DNA from: Herbaspirillum aquaticum
GTDB taxonomy: Bacteria; Pseudomonadota; Gammaproteobacteria; Burkholderiales; Burkholderiaceae_D
DNA: 64,000 nucleotides
NCBI RefSeq assembly: GCF_002213425.1
Contig: NZ_NJGV01000023.1
Span: 52,087-116,086, forward strand
Reading direction: 5' to 3'
Positions 48,815 to 58,306 of this stretch are shown here, in pieces (position 1 is the stretch's first letter; the number at the start of each line of letters is the position of its first letter). The notes below the pieces were generated by a model. It was not told the DNA's origin. It worked only from the letters and a program-made list of their open reading frames with translations, and did not search any database. Position numbers and translations under genes: made by a program.

Positions 48815-49453
48815 ATGAATAAAATTGTTGTAGTCGATTACGGCATGGGCAACCTGCGCTCGGTGGCGCAGGCGCTGCGCCATGTCGCGCCTGAAGCCGA
48901 CGTGCGCATCTCCGGCGAGGTCGCCGATATCCGCGCCGCCGACCGCGTGGTCCTGCCCGGCCAGGGTGCCATGCCCGATTGCATGCGCAGCCTGCGTGAA
49001 TCGGGTGTGCAGGATGCGGTCCTGGAAGCGTCCCGTACCAAGCCGCTGTTCGGTGTGTGCGTGGGCGAGCAGATGCTGTTCGACTGGAGTGAAGAAGGTG
49101 ACACGCCCGGCCTGGGCCTGTTGCCCGGCAAGGTCGTGCGCTTCGAGCTCGAAGGCGTGCGCCAGGATGATGGATCGCTGTTCAAGGTGCCGCAGATGGG
49201 CTGGAACCATGTGCACCAGACCAGAGCCCATCCGCTGTGGGAAGGGATCGCCGATAACGCCTTCTTCTATTTTGTCCACAGCTATTACGCCGTCCCGGCC
49301 GAATCGTCGCAGATCGTTGGGCAGACTCCCTATGGCCGTGACTTCGCCTGTGCCGTGGCCCGCGATAATATATTTGCAACCCAGTTCCACCCGGAAAAAA
49401 GTGCCTCGGCGGGTTTGCAGCTGTATCGGAATTTCGTACACTGGAAACCTTGA
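48815..49453 (+). CDS. hisH: Imidazole glycerol phosphate synthase glutaminase subunit HisH
   Basis: The ATG at 48815 gives 212 residues of a class I glutamine amidotransferase: nucleophile cysteine in GVCVGEQML and the His-Glu pair in QFHPEKS. It supplies ammonia to HisF. An overlapping ATG at 48807 is out of frame. Confidence 0.95.
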   Translation: MNKIVVVDYGMGNLRSVAQALRHVAPEADVRISGEVADIRAADRVVLPGQGAMPDCMRSLRESGVQDAVLEASRTKPLFGVCVGEQMLFDWSEEGDTPGLGLLPGKVVRFELEGVRQDDGSLFKVPQMGWNHVHQTRAHPLWEGIADNAFFYFVHSYYAVPAESSQIVGQTPYGRDFACAVARDNIFATQFHPEKSASAGLQLYRNFVHWKP

Positions 49454-49531
49454 TTTTTTGCCTTTCAGGCAAGAACCTCGCCGCAGACCGTCGCCACCCC
49501 TTCTTTTTTACTGACTAGTCATCCCCTAGCC

Positions 49532-50329
49532 ATGCTGCTCATACCCGCCATCGACCTGAAAGACGGTCATTGCGTACGCCTCAAACAAGGTGATATGGAC
49601 CAAGCCACCGTTTTCTCCGAAGATCCGGCGGAAATGGCCCTGCACTGGCTCAAGCAGGGCGCGCGCCGCCTGCACCTGGTGGACCTCAACGGTGCCTTCG
49701 CCGGCAAGCCCAAGAACGAGGCGGCGGTCAAGGCCATCTTGAAGGCGGTCGCCAGCTTCGCCGAAGAGAACGACGTCGAGGAAATCCCGGTGCAACTCGG
49801 TGGCGGCATCCGCGACCTGGACACCATCGAACGCTACCTGGACGACGGCCTCTCCTACATCATCATCGGCACCGCCGCGGTGAAGAATCCCGGCTTCCTG
49901 CATGACGCCTGCAGCGCTTTCCCCGGCCAGATCATCGTGGGCCTGGATGCCAAGGACGGCAAGGTTGCCACCGATGGCTGGAGCAAGCTGTCCGGCCACG
50001 AAGTGGTGGACCTGGCGCAGAAGTTCGAAGGCTATGGCTGCGAAGCCATCGTCTACACCGACATCGGCCGCGATGGCATGATGGGCGGCGTCAACATCGA
50101 GGCCACGGTGCGCCTGGCCCAGGCCGTGACCATTCCCATCATCGCCTCCGGCGGCGTGCACCATGTGGGCGACGTCGAGGCGCTGTGCCGGGTCGAGGAT
50201 GAAGGCATCGAAGCCGTCATCTGCGGCCGCTCCATCTACGAAGGAACGCTGGACCTGCGCAGCGGCCAGGATCGTGCGGATGAACTGACGCGCGAACTGG
50301 AAGCCAACCGCCTGTCCGGCAGCAAATAA
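49532..50329 (+). CDS. hisA: ProFAR isomerase HisA
   Basis: The 265-residue (beta-alpha)8-barrel protein has the catalytic aspartates in [16 protein letters not shown] and [14 protein letters not shown], and phosphate-binding loops around QLGGGIR and [11 protein letters not shown]. It isomerises ProFAR to PRFAR. It has a slightly extended C-terminus ([18 protein letters not shown]). Confidence 0.96.
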   Translation: MLLIPAIDLKDGHCVRLKQGDMDQATVFSEDPAEMALHWLKQGARRLHLVDLNGAFAGKPKNEAAVKAILKAVASFAEENDVEEIPVQLGGGIRDLDTIERYLDDGLSYIIIGTAAVKNPGFLHDACSAFPGQIIVGLDAKDGKVATDGWSKLSGHEVVDLAQKFEGYGCEAIVYTDIGRDGMMGGVNIEATVRLAQAVTIPIIASGGVHHVGDVEALCRVEDEGIEAVICGRSIYEGTLDLRSGQDRADELTRELEANRLSGSK

Positions 50330-50330
50330 C

Positions 50331-51095
50331 ATGGCCCTTGCAAAACGCATCATCCCTTGCCTGGACGTGACCGCGGGTCGCGTGGTCAAGGGCGTCAATT
50401 TCCTGGAGCTGCGCGATGCCGGCGATCCGGTCGAGATCGCGCGCCGCTACGACGAGCAGGGTGCCGATGAGCTGACCTTCCTCGACATCACCGCGTCCTC
50501 CGATGGCCGCGACCTGATCCTGGACATCATCGAAGCCGTAGCCTCGCAAGTCTTCATTCCCCTGACGGTGGGTGGCGGCGTGCGCGCGGTGGAAGATGTG
50601 CGTCGCCTGCTCAACGCCGGCGCCGACAAGGTCGGCATCAATACCTCGGCCGTGACCAATCCGCAGCTGGTGGCCGATGCCGCCAACAAATATGGCTCGC
50701 AATGTATCGTGGTGGCCATCGACGCCAAGCGTGCCGGCGACGGCAAGTGGGAGGTCTACACCCACGGCGGGCGCAAGGCCACTGGCCTGGATGCGGTGGA
50801 ATGGGCGCGCAAGATGGCGCAGCTGGGTGCGGGCGAGATCCTGCTGACCAGCATGGACCGTGACGGCACCAAGAGCGGCTTCGACCTCGACCTGACCCGG
50901 TCGGTCTCGGAAGCGGTCAGCATCCCCGTGATTGCTTCGGGTGGCGTGGGCGGCCTGCAGGACCTGGCCGACGGCATCACCAAGGGCAAGGCCGATGCGG
51001 TGCTGGCCGCCAGCATCTTCCACTATGGCCAGCACACCGTGCAGGAAGCCAAGCGCTTCATGGCCGACCAGAACATTTCCATGAGGCTGGCATGA
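50331..51095 (+). CDS. hisF: Imidazole glycerol phosphate synthase cyclase subunit HisF
   Basis: The 254-residue barrel protein has the two catalytic aspartates in [14 protein letters not shown] and [15 protein letters not shown]. With HisH it makes imidazole glycerol phosphate and AICAR. It starts one base after hisA and overlaps hisI by four bases. Confidence 0.96.
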   Translation: MALAKRIIPCLDVTAGRVVKGVNFLELRDAGDPVEIARRYDEQGADELTFLDITASSDGRDLILDIIEAVASQVFIPLTVGGGVRAVEDVRRLLNAGADKVGINTSAVTNPQLVADAANKYGSQCIVVAIDAKRAGDGKWEVYTHGGRKATGLDAVEWARKMAQLGAGEILLTSMDRDGTKSGFDLDLTRSVSEAVSIPVIASGGVGGLQDLADGITKGKADAVLAASIFHYGQHTVQEAKRFMADQNISMRLA

Positions 51096-51595
51096 GCATC
51101 AGCGCCAAATGGCTCAACAAGGTCAAATGGGACGAAGTCGGCCTGGTGCCGGTGATCGCCCAGGAAGTCGGATCCAATGATGTGCTGATGTTCGCCTGGA
51201 TGAACCGCGAGGCGCTGGCGCGCACCGTGGAGATCGGCCAGGCGGTCTACTGGAGCCGCTCGCGCAAGAAGCTCTGGCACAAAGGTGAAGAATCGGGTCA
51301 TTTCCAGAAAGTGCACGAAATCCGCCTGGACTGCGACGAAGACGTGGTGCTGCTCAAGGTCGAGCAGGTGGCCGGGATTGCCTGCCATACCGGCCGTCAT
51401 TCCTGCTTCTTCCAGAAATTCGAAGGCAGCGCCGACAGCGGCGAATGGGTCACGGTGGAGGCGGTCCTGAAGGACCTGCCGCCCGGCGCCGGTGGCGGTC
51501 CCGTGACCGCAGCGGCCGCCGAGCCGGCTGCCAAGCCCAAGCGCGTGCGCAAGACCATCCCCAAGCCCGTGGACAGCGACAAGACCCCATCATGA
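51092..51595 (+). CDS. hisI: Phosphoribosyl-AMP cyclohydrolase HisI
   Basis: The 167-residue protein has the zinc-site cysteines in [15 protein letters not shown] and [14 protein letters not shown]. The enzyme core ends near residue 130; residues about 131-167 are an Ala/Pro/Lys-rich tail ([20 protein letters not shown]) not needed for catalysis. The stop overlaps the hisE ATG, so hisI and hisE are separate but coupled genes rather than the HisIE fusion seen in enterobacteria. Confidence 0.95.
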   Translation: MSISAKWLNKVKWDEVGLVPVIAQEVGSNDVLMFAWMNREALARTVEIGQAVYWSRSRKKLWHKGEESGHFQKVHEIRLDCDEDVVLLKVEQVAGIACHTGRHSCFFQKFEGSADSGEWVTVEAVLKDLPPGAGGGPVTAAAAEPAAKPKRVRKTIPKPVDSDKTPS

Positions 51596-51930
51596 GTGAA
51601 ACCCTGAAGCGACTGGCCGACGTCATCGAGTCGCGCAAGCTGGCCAACGGCGGCAATCCCGAGAAATCCTACGTCGCCAAGCTGTTCTCCAAGGGCGATG
51701 ACGCCATCCTCAAGAAGATCGGCGAGGAAGCCACCGAAACCGTGATGGCCGCCAAGGATGCCCGCGTCTCCGGCGACAAGTCCAAGGTGCTCTACGAGTG
51801 CGCTGACCTGTGGTTCCATTCCATGGTCCTGCTGGCGCAGTTCGAGCTGAGCCCGCAGGATGTGCTCAACGAACTGGCGCGCCGCGAAGGCCTCTCGGGC
51901 CTGGAAGAAAAGGCTGCCCGCAAGGACTGA
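51592..51930 (+). CDS. hisE: Phosphoribosyl-ATP pyrophosphatase HisE
   Basis: The ATG at 51592 gives 112 residues of the all-alpha MazG-like pyrophosphatase: [31 protein letters not shown] and [13 protein letters not shown]. It performs the second step of histidine synthesis. It ends the his operon. Confidence 0.95.
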   Translation: MSETLKRLADVIESRKLANGGNPEKSYVAKLFSKGDDAILKKIGEEATETVMAAKDARVSGDKSKVLYECADLWFHSMVLLAQFELSPQDVLNELARREGLSGLEEKAARKD

Positions 51931-51976
51931 ACGTCCTGCGCACTTCCCCATCCCCTTGTTTCCCAGGAGTACGGCG

Positions 51977-52357
51977 TTGGATAATTGTATTTTCTGCAAG
52001 ATCGCAGCAGGCCAGATTCCCTCGAAGAAGATCTACGAGGACGAGGACCTGATCGCCTTCCACGACATCAACCCGGCCGCGCCGGTGCATTTCCTGATCG
52101 TGCCGCGCCAGCATGTGGCAACGCTGGCCGATTGCGGTGAGCAGCATGCCGCCTTGCTGGGCAAGATGCTGGCCCTGGCGCCGCGCCTGGCGGCCGAGCA
52201 GGGCTGCGGTTATGGGGTTGACGCCGAAGGGAAGCCCACCGGCGGTTTCAAGACCTTGGTCAACACCGGACCGGATGGTGGCCAGGAGGTGTACCATCTG
52301 CACATGCACGTGATTGGCGGCCCGCATCCCTGGCGGGTACGGTTCGTGCAACAATAA
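51977..52357 (+). CDS. HIT-family nucleotide hydrolase (HinT-like)
   Basis: The protein starts at a TTG (51977) with an aggag site seven bases upstream and has 126 residues. It has the zinc-type CIFCKIAAGQIP start and the HIT motif HLHMHV near residue 109. HinT enzymes hydrolyse purine nucleoside phosphoramidates. It lies 46 bases after hisE, probably in the same transcript. Confidence 0.92.
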   Translation: MDNCIFCKIAAGQIPSKKIYEDEDLIAFHDINPAAPVHFLIVPRQHVATLADCGEQHAALLGKMLALAPRLAAEQGCGYGVDAEGKPTGGFKTLVNTGPDGGQEVYHLHMHVIGGPHPWRVRFVQQ

Positions 52358-52428
52358 GGATTCGCCGGCCCGGGGGCTGGCAGGTTTCACTTGTACACAG
52401 GGCAGGGATGTCCGCTTAGGAGAAGAGA

Positions 52429-52638
52429 ATGGGTTCGTTCAGTATTTGGCATTGGCTGATTGTTCTGGTGATCGTGATGCTGGTCTTCGGCACCAAGAAG
52501 CTCGGCAACATGGGTTCCGACCTGGGCAAGGCAGTCAAGGGCTTCAAGGATGGCGTCAAGGGTGGCGAGGAAGATCCGGCCAAGAAGGACCCGGCCATTG
52601 ACGTGCAGGCCAAGGAAAAGGACAAGTCCGGCAGCTGA
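52429..52638 (+). CDS. tatA: Twin-arginine translocase subunit TatA
   Basis: The 69-residue protein has one N-terminal membrane helix ([16 protein letters not shown]), the FGTKKL hinge and an amphipathic helix ([17 protein letters not shown]) with a charged tail. It forms the pore-like assembly of the Tat export system. Confidence 0.95.
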   Translation: MGSFSIWHWLIVLVIVMLVFGTKKLGNMGSDLGKAVKGFKDGVKGGEEDPAKKDPAIDVQAKEKDKSGS

Positions 52639-52760
52639 TCAGGCCGCCCGCCAGCCCTCCTGGCGGGCATGCATGGGCCCGCATCATGATTTGCAGCGGG
52701 CACTCCCGTCTTCAAGCGCATGGCGCGCCCGCGTTGTCCTCTTAATGTCCACACAGACTC

Positions 52761-53285
52761 ATGATTGATATCGGCCTTACCAAGCTGGCCTTGATCGGCG
52801 TGGTCGCGCTGGTCGTGATCGGCCCCGAGCGCCTGCCCAAGGTGGCGCGCATGGCCGGCACCCTGTTCGGCCGCGCCCAGCGCTACATCAACGACGTCAA
52901 GTCCGAAGTCAGCCGCGAGATGGAACTCGACGAGCTGCGCAAGATGCACAAGGATGTGCAGGACGCCGCCAGCGACGTCAGCAACAGCATTCACAAAAGC
53001 ATGTCCGATACGGAAGCGTCGATCAATGACGCCTGGAACGGCGGCGACGATTCCCCGGTGTCCGACAGCAGCAGTGCCGGCAGCAGCTGGACCCGCACGC
53101 CTGACCCCTCCCTGCATGCGATCAAGGCCAAGGCCTTCCGCCGCAAGAAGCTCTCGCGCACCACCGGCGTGCCGGCCTGGTACAAGCACCAGAGCGGCCA
53201 CAAGACCCGCGTGATCTCGGCCTCGGCACGGGTGGCCAAGTATCGCCGTCCGGTCGGTGTGGGCAAGTCGGCAGGTTTCTTCTAA
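52761..53285 (+). CDS. tatB: Twin-arginine translocase subunit TatB
   Basis: The 174-residue protein has a membrane helix with the TatB-type GPERLPK motif (residues 22-28), followed by a long amphipathic and coiled-coil segment. The C-terminal 50 residues are strongly basic (RRKKLSRTTGVPAWYKHQSG). TatB with TatC recognises twin-arginine signals. Confidence 0.94.
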   Translation: MIDIGLTKLALIGVVALVVIGPERLPKVARMAGTLFGRAQRYINDVKSEVSREMELDELRKMHKDVQDAASDVSNSIHKSMSDTEASINDAWNGGDDSPVSDSSSAGSSWTRTPDPSLHAIKAKAFRRKKLSRTTGVPAWYKHQSGHKTRVISASARVAKYRRPVGVGKSAGFF

Positions 53286-53325
53286 TTTGGCGCAGCGCGT
53301 CTCACTTCATCAGAATTCCGACCCC

Positions 53326-54099
53326 ATGGCTGAAGAAAACACCCAGGCCGAAGACACCTTCATCTCGCACCTGATCGAATTGCGCAGCCGTATCGTCAAG
53401 GCGGCCGCGGTGGTGCTGGTGGTGTTCCTCTGCCTGATGCCGTTCGCGGCCCACATCTTCGACGTGCTGGCCGCGCCGATGATCCATGCGCTGCCCGCCG
53501 GCAGCAAGATGATCGCCACCGGCGTGATCACCCCCTTCCTGATCCCCATCAAGGTCACCATGCTGGTGGCCGTGCTGATCTCCTTGCCCTGGGTGCTGTA
53601 CCAGCTGTGGGCCTTCGTGGCGCCCGGCCTGTATGCGCACGAGAAGCGCCTGATCGCGCCGCTGGTGATCTCGTCCTCGCTGCTGTTCGTGGCCGGGGTG
53701 GCGTTCTGCTACTTCTTCGTCTTTGGCGTGGTCTTCCCGTTCATCAACAACTTTGCGCCCAAGTCGGTCTCGGTGGCACCGGACATCGACAGCTACGTCG
53801 ACTTCGTGCTGACCATGTTCGTGGCTTTCGGCGTGACCTTCGAGGTGCCGGTGATCGTGATCGTGCTGGTGCGCATGGGCCTGGTGCCGCTGGCCAAGTT
53901 GAAGCAGATCCGTCCCTACGTGATCGTCGGTGCTTTCATCATCGCCGCAGTCGTCACGCCGCCGGACGTGATGAGCCAGCTGATGCTGGCCGTGCCGCTG
54001 GTGCTGCTCTATGAAGTGGGCCTGCTGGTGGCACCGATCTTCGAGCGTGCCACGCGTGCGCCGGAGGCGGAACCTGGCAGTTCCGTGCCTACCGAATAA
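53326..54099 (+). CDS. tatC: Twin-arginine translocase subunit TatC
   Basis: The ATG at 53326 gives 257 residues with six membrane helices. The TatC signatures FISHLIELRSRI near the N-terminus and the periplasmic FVAPGLYAHEKR are present. It is the signal-peptide receptor of the Tat system; a terminator follows directly. Confidence 0.96.
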   Translation: MAEENTQAEDTFISHLIELRSRIVKAAAVVLVVFLCLMPFAAHIFDVLAAPMIHALPAGSKMIATGVITPFLIPIKVTMLVAVLISLPWVLYQLWAFVAPGLYAHEKRLIAPLVISSSLLFVAGVAFCYFFVFGVVFPFINNFAPKSVSVAPDIDSYVDFVLTMFVAFGVTFEVPVIVIVLVRMGLVPLAKLKQIRPYVIVGAFIIAAVVTPPDVMSQLMLAVPLVLLYEVGLLVAPIFERATRAPEAEPGSSVPTE

Positions 54100-54120
54100 G
54101 CCTGGCGACTCCCGAATAAA

Positions 54121-54157
54121 CAAAGCCCGCTCGATGATGAGCGGGCTTTGTTGTTTC
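54121..54157. terminator. Bidirectional terminator after tatC
   Basis: A perfect 12-bp stem (caaagcccgctc / gagcgggctttg) around gatgat is followed by T-rich sequence on both strands, so it can end both tatC and the convergent DUF2461 gene. Confidence 0.85.
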
Positions 54158-54188
54158 TGGCGTCAGCAGAGGCTGCGGGATGAAACCC

Positions 54189-54878
54189 TCACTCTTCCAT
54201 GGTCACCAGCGGAATTTCGCGCAGCCATTGCACCAGCGGATAGGCATCCTTGAAGCCTTCCAGCACCTGCTTTCCAAGGTCGGCCGGAATCTTCTTGCGG
54301 ATGTCTTCTTCGGTCCAGACGATGAAGCTCTTGAGCTTCACATACTCGATATTGGGGGTGTCCGGATCGAAGCCCTTGGGCGGGCGCTGCAGTTTGCCTT
54401 CTTCCTGCAGGTCGCCATATGTCGCAACAAGCTTCTTGTTCTTGCGCATCTTGGTGAAGCCCGCTGCATCCTCCACCACGCGATTGCGGATGGCGCGCAG
54501 GCGCGGCGTCGGCGGCAGGTATTCGCCGCCGGCGATGAGCAGTTGCCCCGCTTCATTGATGTGGAAGTAGTAGGCCGGACCGCCGCCCTGGCTGGGCTTC
54601 TTCAATCCGCTGGCCGTGATGGCTGCCGAGAAGTGCGTCTTGTACGGGCGCTTGTCATGGGAGAAGCGCATGTCACGGTTGATGCGGAACAGCGCCTTCT
54701 TCGGATTGCAGCCGGCGATGGCCGGATCGAACTTGCTGATCTCGGCGATGAGCTTGATGGTCAGCGCCAGGAATTCCTCGCGCAGGATGTCGTAGCGCGG
54801 CTTGTTCATGACGAACCAGGCGCGGTTGTTGTTTTCGGACAGTTCCCCGAGGAACTGGATCAGGTCACGCACATGCAT
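54189..54878 (-). CDS. DUF2461 (TIGR02453) family protein
   Basis: The 229-residue protein matches the widespread DUF2461 family: FLGELSENNNRAWF at the start, INRDMRFSHDKRPYKTHFSA and YYFHINEAGQLLIAGGEY in the middle. The function is unknown. It is convergent with tatC and follows the DegS-like gene on the same strand with an 18-base gap. Confidence 0.88.
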   Translation of the reverse strand: MHVRDLIQFLGELSENNNRAWFVMNKPRYDILREEFLALTIKLIAEISKFDPAIAGCNPKKALFRINRDMRFSHDKRPYKTHFSAAITASGLKKPSQGGGPAYYFHINEAGQLLIAGGEYLPPTPRLRAIRNRVVEDAAGFTKMRKNKKLVATYGDLQEEGKLQRPPKGFDPDTPNIEYVKLKSFIVWTEEDIRKKIPADLGKQVLEGFKDAYPLVQWLREIPLVTMEE

Positions 54879-54896
54879 GGATCGGGCTCTCCTGGC

Positions 54897-56078
54897 TCAT
54901 TCTTCGTCGGCATCATCGTTCTTGGGCGGCGGCGGACGCTTGCCCACGGTGATGTTCAGCTTGGTTTCCTGCGCCTTGCGCAGCACCGTCATGGCGATCT
55001 GCTGGCCCGGCGTCAATTGCGCGATGACGTTGAGCATCTCGGTGGTATCGGCCACCGGCTTGTCGTCGATGCTCACCAGGATGTCGCCCGGACGCATGCC
55101 CGCGCGGTCAGCCGGACCGCCCTTGAGCACGCCGGCGATGATGGCACCGGTCTTCTTGCCCAGGCCGAAACTCTCGGCCAGTTCCGGCGTGATGTCCTGC
55201 GGTTCCACCCCGATCCAGCCGCGCACCACCTGGCCGTGGCTGATGATGGCTTCCATCACGGTCTTGGCGGTGGACATCGGGATTGCAAAGCCGATCCCCA
55301 GGTTGCCGCCGGTGCGCGAATAGATGGCCGTGTTGATGCCCAGCAGGTTGCCATTGGTATCGACCAGCGCACCACCCGAGTTGCCGGGATTGATGGCGGC
55401 ATCGGTCTGGATGAAGTTCTCGAAGGTATTGATGCCCAGGTGATTGCGGCCCAGCGCCGAGACGATGCCCATGGTCACCGTCTGGCCCACGCCGAAGGGG
55501 TTGCCGATGGCCAGCACGACGTCGCCCACCGAGCTGTTTTCCGGATGGCCCAGGGTGATGGCCGGCAGGTTCGGCAGGTCGATCTTGATGACCGCCAGGT
55601 CCGTCTCGGGATCGATGCCGACCACCTTGGCACCGGCCTTGCGGCCGTCGGCCAGGGCCACTTCGATCTTGTCGGCGGCTTCCACCACGTGGTTGTTGGT
55701 GAGGATGTAGCCTTGCGGGCTGACGATCACGCCCGAACCGAGGCTGGATTGCTTGTCATCCTGCTGCTGTTCGTCGAACTGGTCGCCGAAGAACTTGCGG
55801 AAGAACGGATCGTTCTGGAAGGGGCTCTTCTGCGGTCGCGCTTCGGTCGTGGTGAAGATATTGACCACCGAGGGCATGGCCTGGCGCGCAGCGTGGCGAT
55901 AGGAGTCCAGGGCGGGCGCGGCGGGTGTGGCTTCCTGCATCTGGATGGTGGACTGGGCAGGGCGTGCACGCGAAGTGAAGGATCCGGACAGCCAGTCCGG
56001 CTTCAAGGTCGCTACAATGAACCACACCGCCAGACCCACTGTCACGGTCTGGGCAAACAACAGCCATAAACGTCGCAT
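54897..56078 (-). CDS. DegS/DegQ-like periplasmic serine protease, membrane-anchored
   Basis: The ATG at 56078 gives 393 residues: one N-terminal membrane helix (about 5-24), a trypsin-like domain with the triad H130 (LTNNHVV), D160 (PETDLAVIKI) and S234 (NPGNSGGAL), and a single PDZ domain (about 290-375). One PDZ and a membrane anchor make it DegS-like, a class used for envelope stress signalling. The acidic C-terminus and the lack of an adjacent rseA leave its exact role open. Confidence 0.92.
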   Translation of the reverse strand: MRRLWLLFAQTVTVGLAVWFIVATLKPDWLSGSFTSRARPAQSTIQMQEATPAAPALDSYRHAARQAMPSVVNIFTTTEARPQKSPFQNDPFFRKFFGDQFDEQQQDDKQSSLGSGVIVSPQGYILTNNHVVEAADKIEVALADGRKAGAKVVGIDPETDLAVIKIDLPNLPAITLGHPENSSVGDVVLAIGNPFGVGQTVTMGIVSALGRNHLGINTFENFIQTDAAINPGNSGGALVDTNGNLLGINTAIYSRTGGNLGIGFAIPMSTAKTVMEAIISHGQVVRGWIGVEPQDITPELAESFGLGKKTGAIIAGVLKGGPADRAGMRPGDILVSIDDKPVADTTEMLNVIAQLTPGQQIAMTVLRKAQETKLNITVGKRPPPPKNDDADEE

Positions 56079-56127
56079 AAAAGAATTCTTGGTATTTGGA
56101 TTGAAAATCTGATCGGATGAGGAAGAG

Positions 56128-56892
56128 ATGACCCGCCACATTAGCAGAAACGAGTTCGCAGTCTATCTGGGGCAGACCCTTAACGCGGCGCAATATCGCG
56201 ATTATTGCCCAAACGGCTTGCAGGTGGAAGGGCGCGCCACCATTGGGCGCGTGGTCAGCGGCGTCACGGCCAGCCTGGCCCTGATCGAGGCGGCAGTGGA
56301 ATGGCAGGCCGATGCCATCCTGGTCCATCATGGTTACTTCTGGCGCGGTGAAGACATGCGCGTGATCGGACAGAAGCAGCGGCGCCTGAAGCTGCTGCTG
56401 GGGCATGACATCAATCTGTTCGGCTATCACCTGCCGCTGGATTCCCATGCGGAACTGGGCAACAACGCACAACTGGCCAAGCGACTCGACTTTGACGCCA
56501 CTGGCCGCTTCGGTGAGAACGACATCGGCTGGATCGGGCGCTGCCATGCGCCCGCCGTCAAGACGGCCGCCGACCTGGCGATGCTGATCGAAAAACGCTT
56601 GGGCCGCATGCCGCTGCTGATCGGCGATCCCCAGCAGGCCATCGGGCAGGTAGCCTGGTGTACCGGCGCGGCGCAGGGCATGCTCGGCGACGCCATTGAA
56701 GCCGGCGCCACCGCCTACATCAGCGGCGAGATTTCAGAACCGACCGTGCACCTCGCACGCGAGACCGGCACCGTCTACCTGGCCGCCGGCCATCACGCCA
56801 CCGAGCGCTATGGCATCCAGGCGCTGGGGGAGCACGTGGCCAGGCACTTCGGTATCGAGCATCGCTTCATCGATATCGACAACCCCGTGTGA
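56128..56892 (+). CDS. Nif3-like dinuclear metal center protein
   Basis: The 254-residue protein has the Nif3/YbgI metal-ligand pattern: NGLQVEG, LVHHGYFW, LPLDSHAELGNN and the C-terminal AAGHHATERYGIQALGEH. The family is often mis-annotated as GTP cyclohydrolase type 2; the true substrate is uncertain. It is divergent from the DegS-like gene with 49 bases between starts. Confidence 0.9.
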   Translation: MTRHISRNEFAVYLGQTLNAAQYRDYCPNGLQVEGRATIGRVVSGVTASLALIEAAVEWQADAILVHHGYFWRGEDMRVIGQKQRRLKLLLGHDINLFGYHLPLDSHAELGNNAQLAKRLDFDATGRFGENDIGWIGRCHAPAVKTAADLAMLIEKRLGRMPLLIGDPQQAIGQVAWCTGAAQGMLGDAIEAGATAYISGEISEPTVHLARETGTVYLAAGHHATERYGIQALGEHVARHFGIEHRFIDIDNPV

Positions 56893-56914
56893 AAGGCGGG
56901 GCTGCTATGCATGT

Positions 56915-56946
56915 TGCTTCACTTGCCGTGTGAGGCAAGTGAAGCA
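56915..56946. terminator. Hairpin terminator between convergent Nif3-like and mscL genes
   Basis: A perfect 13-bp inverted repeat (tgcttcacttgcc / ggcaagtgaagca) with a 6-base loop lies between the two stop codons. T-runs are short, so efficiency is uncertain. Confidence 0.7.
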
Positions 56947-56965
56947 TTCTTGGGCAGGATGTGCG

Positions 56966-57403
56966 TCAGGCCTGCTTCTTGAGCGAATCGCGGATTTCAC
57001 GCAGCAACAGCACGTCTTCCGGCGTTGGTGCCGGCGCGGCCGGTGCGGCTTCTTCATGCTTGGACGCCAGGTCGCGTGCCTTGTTGATGGCACGCACCAT
57101 CTGGAAGATGATGAAGGCCAGGATCAGGAAGTTGATGAAGATGGTCAGGAAGTTGCCGTAGGCGAAGACCGCGCCGGCCTTCTTGGCTTCCGCCAAGGGC
57201 AGGCCATAGGCTTGGCCGTTCAGGGGCAGGTAGTAGTTGGCGAAATCCAGGCCGCCGAAGATCTTGCCGACGATGGGCATGATGATATCCTCGACCAGGG
57301 AGCTGACGATCTTGCCGAAGGCCCCGCCGATGATGACACCGACGGCCAGGTCGACCACGTTTCCCTTGATCGCGAAGGCGCGAAAATCCTTGAGCATGCT
57401 CAT
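56966..57403 (-). CDS. mscL: Large-conductance mechanosensitive channel MscL
   Basis: The ATG at 57403 gives 145 residues with two membrane helices: the pore helix [29 protein letters not shown] and [19 protein letters not shown]-terminal helix bundle segment ([15 protein letters not shown]) is present. It opens under hypo-osmotic shock to release solutes. Length is typical. Confidence 0.96.
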   Translation of the reverse strand: MSMLKDFRAFAIKGNVVDLAVGVIIGGAFGKIVSSLVEDIIMPIVGKIFGGLDFANYYLPLNGQAYGLPLAEAKKAGAVFAYGNFLTIFINFLILAFIIFQMVRAINKARDLASKHEEAAPAAPAPTPEDVLLLREIRDSLKKQA

Positions 57404-57695
57404 CCCTGGTTTCTCCTTTGAAAGTTGCTGTTTAAACATGAGGCGGGCTTACAACGGGTTATATCCTGCCCGCCAGCAAAAGTAAATCGGACAAGCACTG
57501 ACGCCGCACTGCAAAAAAACTGAGAACGAGAGCAGATTGACAAGGGGTTGCGCTGCGTCAAATGTTCATTTTCGCAAGCCTGTACCATACCGGCCGTTAG
57601 CTACAAAACCCTATTCAGCTTATATATAATCAAAAAGTTGCATGAGGGTCACTTAGAAGGTCCACGCTAACTTACATTTGGAGATTGGGGTCTTT

Positions 57696-58304
57696 ATGAC
57701 TGACGAGAATCAGGTCGACGCGAGTCGACGAGGTTTGCTTGTTGCGACTTGTGCGGCCGGAGGTGTAGCGGGTTTGGCCACCGCTGGAGCATTCGTCTCC
57801 ACCCTGCAACCTTCTGAACGCGCCAAGGCAGCAGGCGCACCGGTGGAAGTGGATATTTCTTCACTGGCTCCCGGTGAAATGCGCACCGTTGAGTGGCGCG
57901 GCAAGCCGGTCTGGATTCTCAAGCGCACCCCCGAAATGATCGAGTCCCTCAAGAAGACCGATGGCGAGGTGGCCGATCCCAACTCCAAGCGCACCGATTT
58001 CTCCGAAACGCCCGATTACGCCCTCAATGAGTGGCGTTCGCTGCGCAAGGACATCCTGGTCGTGGTCGGCATCTGCCCGCACCTCGGCTGCTCCCCCAGT
58101 TCCCGCTTCCAGAGCGGCCCGCAGCCCTCGCTGCCGGACGACTGGCATGGCGGCTTCCTGTGCCCCTGCCACGGCTCGACCTTCGACCTGGCCGGCCGCG
58201 TGTACAAGAACAAGCCGGCGCCGGACAACCTGCAAGTCCCGCGCTACATGTTTGAAGGCGATAACAAGCTCGTCATCGGCAAGGACGAGAAAGGGGAGGC
58301 CTGA
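57696..58304 (+). CDS. petA: Ubiquinol-cytochrome c reductase Rieske subunit PetA
   Basis: The ATG at 57696 gives 202 residues. The N-terminus carries a twin-arginine motif (SRRGLLVA, R11-R12) in a membrane anchor; the soluble domain has the 2Fe-2S ligands CPHLGC and CPCHGS. It is a subunit of cytochrome bc1, passing electrons from ubiquinol to cytochrome c1. It is a likely client of the Tat system encoded 4 kb upstream. A TATAAT hexamer at 57625-57630 may be the operon's -10. Confidence 0.95.
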   Translation: MTDENQVDASRRGLLVATCAAGGVAGLATAGAFVSTLQPSERAKAAGAPVEVDISSLAPGEMRTVEWRGKPVWILKRTPEMIESLKKTDGEVADPNSKRTDFSETPDYALNEWRSLRKDILVVVGICPHLGCSPSSRFQSGPQPSLPDDWHGGFLCPCHGSTFDLAGRVYKNKPAPDNLQVPRYMFEGDNKLVIGKDEKGEA

Positions 58305-58306
58305 TC

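Noticed and set aside
54180..56069. Long plus-strand open frame antisense to the DUF2461 and DegS-like genes
   Set aside because: Composition is typical of a shadow frame and the minus-strand genes have intact catalytic motifs.
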